From UMGS1663 sp046964515 (lineage in GTDB: Bacteria; Bacillota; Clostridia; TANB77; CAG-508), in assembly GCA_046964515.1 (NCBI GenBank), contig JBKUYM010000007.1:40051-104050 (forward strand): DNA of 64,000 nucleotides. The letters are read 5' to 3'. The notes beneath the pieces are model-generated. The model was not told where the DNA came from, made no database searches, and was given only the letters and a program-made list of their open reading frames with translations. The position numbers were made by a program, and so were the translations under genes. This document shows, piece after piece, positions 61,591 to 64,000 of the stretch. Within the stretch, counting starts at the first letter, position 1; each line of letters opens with the position of its first letter.

Positions 61591-62318
61591 TAGAATTTTA
61601 AATACTCATCATAACCACTTCTTGGTTCTGGTCTTGGTGGTCTATTAGGTCCGCCTCCTGGAAATGGAGGTCTACCTGGTCCTCCGGGTGGTGGTGGAGG
61701 TGGCATACCTGGTCCAGGGAATGGAGGTCTTGGAGGTCTTTGTGGTGGTCTGTTACCACCCAAAATTTGATTTAAAATTAAAATACGAATTAAATCTCTT
61801 AGTAATGGGTTATTACTTCGTATTTGCCTACTTTCTTCTTCTACTCCTCTATTTTCTACCGACTTACTAGCTATATTTCTAACAGCACTAGTATTAACTA
61901 TAGGATTTGATCTTACTGGAGCTATATTAGTCTTATCTACTGTATTTCTATTATCTATTTCTTTTTTATTTGAACTACTATTACTCTCGTTACTCCTATT
62001 ATCCACATTAATATGCACCATAATTTCTTGATTTATGGTTATTTTTTGATAAATTTCTTCCGTCATTTCTTCTAATACTTGTTTACACATAGGTTTTCTA
62101 CAATTTAAACAAGTTTGACACACTATGGGATTTACCATTCTATAAATGTCTGGATATAAAGCTTCTATTTCAGCATTGTCATAAGTAACACCTACTACAT
62201 TTTCACAATTTCTTTGTGGCATATAATAATCACTAGGACGCATTTCATATGTATAGTTGTCTGTTACAGGATATCCTAAAATATTTCTCATATAATCTTC
62301 ATAGCTTTGATAATACAT
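61590..62318 (-). CDS. Conserved-looking protein with CxxC pairs and a Pro/Gly-rich tail, unknown function
   Basis: A 242-residue protein. Residues 1-95 are Tyr- and Asn-rich (MYYQSYEDYMRNILGYPV) and include a cysteine cluster VCQTCLNCRKPMCKQ that could bind metal. Residues 100-155 are a Ser/Asn linker. Residues 185-235 are a low-complexity Pro/Gly/Arg tail with PPRPPFPGPGMPPPPPPGG. There is no signal peptide. The composition recalls small spore-coat proteins, and the genome clearly sporulates, but I cannot name the family. AGAAGGAGGGG precedes the ATG, and a perfect palindromic terminator follows. Confidence 0.65.
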   Translation of the reverse strand: MYYQSYEDYMRNILGYPVTDNYTYEMRPSDYYMPQRNCENVVGVTYDNAEIEALYPDIYRMVNPIVCQTCLNCRKPMCKQVLEEMTEEIYQKITINQEIMVHINVDNRSNESNSSSNKKEIDNRNTVDKTNIAPVRSNPIVNTSAVRNIASKSVENRGVEEESRQIRSNNPLLRDLIRILILNQILGGNRPPQRPPRPPFPGPGMPPPPPPGGPGRPPFPGGGPNRPPRPEPRSGYDEYLKF

Positions 62319-62376
62319 ATTTTCCCCTCCTTCTTATGTATTATCCTATGCTAGTTTTTTGGATTTGGTGAATAAA

Positions 62377-62405
62377 ATTACCAAGAAAATTTTATTCTTG
62401 GTAAT
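62377..62405. terminator. Terminator of murD
   Basis: ATTACCAAGAA (62377-62387) pairs with TTCTTGGTAAT (62395-62405), with T-rich flanks on both strands. It lies just after the murD stop. Confidence 0.88.
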
Positions 62406-62411
62406 TTTTCT

Positions 62412-63818
62412 CTAAAATGTATTTACTAGGTCTTTAAATTTTTCTCCTCTTTGTGCAAAATTCTTAAACATATCAAAGCTAGCACTAGCTGGTGATAGTA
62501 ATACAACATCTCCTTTTTTAGCTTTTTCTTTCGCCAAATAAACAGCTTCTTCAAAAGTATCACCATGATAAATTGGTATATTTTTTCCTATTTTCGTTAA
62601 AGCATTTTGCGTAGCTTCTTCAATTTTAGACGCTGTTACCCCTATTAAAATTAAAATGCCGACTTTTTGAGCTATCATTTCTCCTACTTGTGTGTAATCT
62701 AACCCTTTATCAGAACCTCCTGCTATCAAAATAATATTTTCATCAAAAGCTTTTAATCCCGAAATAGTACTGGCTGGACTAGTTCCTATAGAATCATTAT
62801 ACCACTTTACACCCTCTATTTCTTTTACAAATTCCAATCTATGCTCTACACCATTAAATGCTTTGATGGCTTCTATCTGTGTTTGTATGTCTACAAGAGA
62901 ACTGGTAGCAGCAAGTGCTGCACAAATATTTTCATAATTATGAATTCCTCTTAATTTAATATCTTTTCTATCTAAAATATGTCTGCGCACACCATCTATA
63001 CAATATTTTATTTTCTCATCTTGCTCATCATAAATGTAACCATCCCCTAACTTTTCCTTGCTACTAAAGAAAAGTACTTTTCCATTACATTGCTTAGCAA
63101 ATTGTCTTGTAAATTGGTTATCATAGTTTAATATGGCTATACCATTTTTATCTTGAAATTTAAAAATATTTGTTTTAGCTTCCCTGTATTCTTCATAGGA
63201 ACGATGAATGTTCAAATGGTCTGGATAGATATTTGTAACAACGGCTATATCTGGACTATCCTTCATGTTCATTAATTGGAAACTACTCATCTCTAAAATA
63301 ACCAAATCTTCTGGTCTCATATTTTCTATTTGTGTAAAAAGTGGCTTTCCAATATTACCACCTAAGAAATAGCGATAGCCTGCTTTTTTTATAATTTCGC
63401 TAATAATAGTCGTTGTAGTGGTTTTCCCCTCTGTTCCTGTTATTCCAATAACTTTACTTGGTGTTAATTTCATAACCATTTCTATTTCAGAAGTTAAAAT
63501 AGCACCTCTTTCTACTTCCTCTTCTATTTCTGGTATAAATGGCATAGCACTTGGTGAACGAAAAATGATATCAAAATTTTGTAAATGCTTCAAATTATCT
63601 TTTCCAAAATAATATAACATTTGATAGCTATTAATTTTTTGAATGGCTATTTCATCTATTTGGTCTAATTCTCGATTATCAAATACGGTTACCTTTGCAT
63701 GATGTGCTTGAAAATAATCCAATAATGGAATATTACTAACACCCATTCCTATAATCGCTATTTTTCTATCCTTTATATATTGATTAAATTCTTGTAACTT
63801 TTCATTTTTATATAGCAT
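62412..63818 (-). CDS. murD: UDP-N-acetylmuramoyl-L-alanine--D-glutamate ligase
   Basis: Adds D-glutamate to UDP-MurNAc-L-alanine in peptidoglycan precursor synthesis. The 468-residue protein has the N-terminal UDP-binding domain (IAIIGMGVSNIPLLDYF), the ATP loop GITGTEGKTTTTTIISEI near residue 121, ILEMSSFQL, TNIYPDHLNIHRSYEEY, the Mur motif GVEHRLEFVKEIEGVKWYND (about residue 288), SIGTSPASTISGL, AGGSDKGLDY and the final SPASASFDMFKNFAQRGEKF. The length is normal. AGAGGAAAG precedes the ATG at 63818. It stands alone here, not in a large dcw cluster. Confidence 0.97.
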   Translation of the reverse strand: MLYKNEKLQEFNQYIKDRKIAIIGMGVSNIPLLDYFQAHHAKVTVFDNRELDQIDEIAIQKINSYQMLYYFGKDNLKHLQNFDIIFRSPSAMPFIPEIEEEVERGAILTSEIEMVMKLTPSKVIGITGTEGKTTTTTIISEIIKKAGYRYFLGGNIGKPLFTQIENMRPEDLVILEMSSFQLMNMKDSPDIAVVTNIYPDHLNIHRSYEEYREAKTNIFKFQDKNGIAILNYDNQFTRQFAKQCNGKVLFFSSKEKLGDGYIYDEQDEKIKYCIDGVRRHILDRKDIKLRGIHNYENICAALAATSSLVDIQTQIEAIKAFNGVEHRLEFVKEIEGVKWYNDSIGTSPASTISGLKAFDENIILIAGGSDKGLDYTQVGEMIAQKVGILILIGVTASKIEEATQNALTKIGKNIPIYHGDTFEEAVYLAKEKAKKGDVVLLSPASASFDMFKNFAQRGEKFKDLVNTF

Positions 63819-63986
63819 ATACTTTCCTCTTTCTTTTTATACTCTTTTATTTTATTGTATTATTTTTCCTATTAGATATGTCATTGCTTTTTATATTTTT
63901 CAAGATTTTTCTTATTATATTATAAAAATTAAATTTTTTGAATATTTTTTGTGTATTTTGTTTAAAATATGATTGAAATAAAGATT

Positions 63987-64000
63987 GGAGGTGCTTTTAT
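63987..64000 (+). promoter_or_regulatory. Ribosome binding site of a gene starting at the right edge
   Basis: GGAGGTG at 63987-63993 followed by CTTTTAT; the last two bases are AT, so an ATG would begin at 63999 and run out of the window. It is divergent from murD. Confidence 0.6.

Noticed and set aside
1..64000. CRISPR arrays, tRNA genes, 5S/16S/23S rRNA
   Set aside because: I saw no regularly spaced repeats, no tRNA-like cloverleaf with the TTCRA arm and no rRNA core sequences in the window.

Overview
The window is AT-rich (roughly 30% G+C by eye), with strong GGAGG ribosome binding sites, TTGACA/TATAAT promoters and many hairpin-plus-T terminators. It carries endospore genes (cwlJ, gerQ, spoVFB, yabP, yabQ, ytvI), the pta-ackA acetate pathway, a class-A-like RNase P RNA, an LPXTG surface protein and clostridial DUF4358/MBOAT/DHHW genes. 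This points to a spore-forming member of the Clostridia, probably an uncultivated gut-type lineage. The genetic code looks standard: TAA, TAG and TGA all end genes.

Layout. 1-4 kb: start of asnB (runs off the left edge), a small unknown gene, a GNAT acetyltransferase, an ABC exporter pair and rpmF. 4-9 kb: two tandem paralogous polytopic GT-C/PF10131-like proteins and a membrane protein that looks like the C-terminal half of a GT39-type enzyme. 8.8-12.4 kb: housekeeping run der-plsY-gpsA-dtd. 12.4-15.2 kb: an imported-looking module (structured leader, Crp-like regulator, alpha/beta hydrolase, SDR). 15.4-19.5 kb: lipoprotein, rnpB, RluA-type pseudouridine synthase, pentapeptide-repeat protein, small ferredoxin, DUF1653. 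19.7-24.3 kb: LPXTG protein, cwlJ-gerQ, HAD hydrolase. 24.4-27.9 kb: pta-ackA plus a divergent second ackA. 28-32 kb: unknown gene, second ABC exporter, spoVFB. 32.3-35.9 kb: DUF4358-MBOAT-DHHW acylation cluster and an SOS-controlled LysM protein. 35.9-50.4 kb: mainly minus strand: Xer recombinase, acyl-CoA synthetase-like protein, CDF transporter, MacB-like ABC system, rho, divIC/ftsB-like gene, yabQ-yabP, lysC-type aspartate kinase, prfB. 50.6-64 kb: a foreign-looking membrane protein, secA, DUF1980-like protein, 5'-nucleotidase, ytvI, Cys-rich CBS protein, a sigma factor/membrane protein/caspase-like protease module, a Pro-rich protein and murD.

Main discovery. Five conserved genes (cwlJ, spoVFB, an MBOAT acyltransferase, yabQ and the 3' end of prfB) are each broken by the same event: one extra C directly before a GGT glycine codon, so that the zero frame reads CGG-U. 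Skipping that C restores a full-length, family-like protein in all five. I found no other in-frame CGG codon in the conserved genes I scanned; CGG as ordinary arginine occurs only in three accessory-looking genes. This pattern suggests a recurrent +1 frameshift (or quadruplet decoding) at C-GGU in this lineage. prfB would then need two +1 shifts: the classical CUU-UGA-C site and a C-GGU site 17 residues before its end.

Other points: two LexA-type boxes over the promoter of a YneA-like LysM gene; a membrane-tethered sigma factor next to a caspase-fold protease; a second acetate kinase with an altered active-site loop; and a repeated promoter-bearing element ahead of two unrelated accessory genes.
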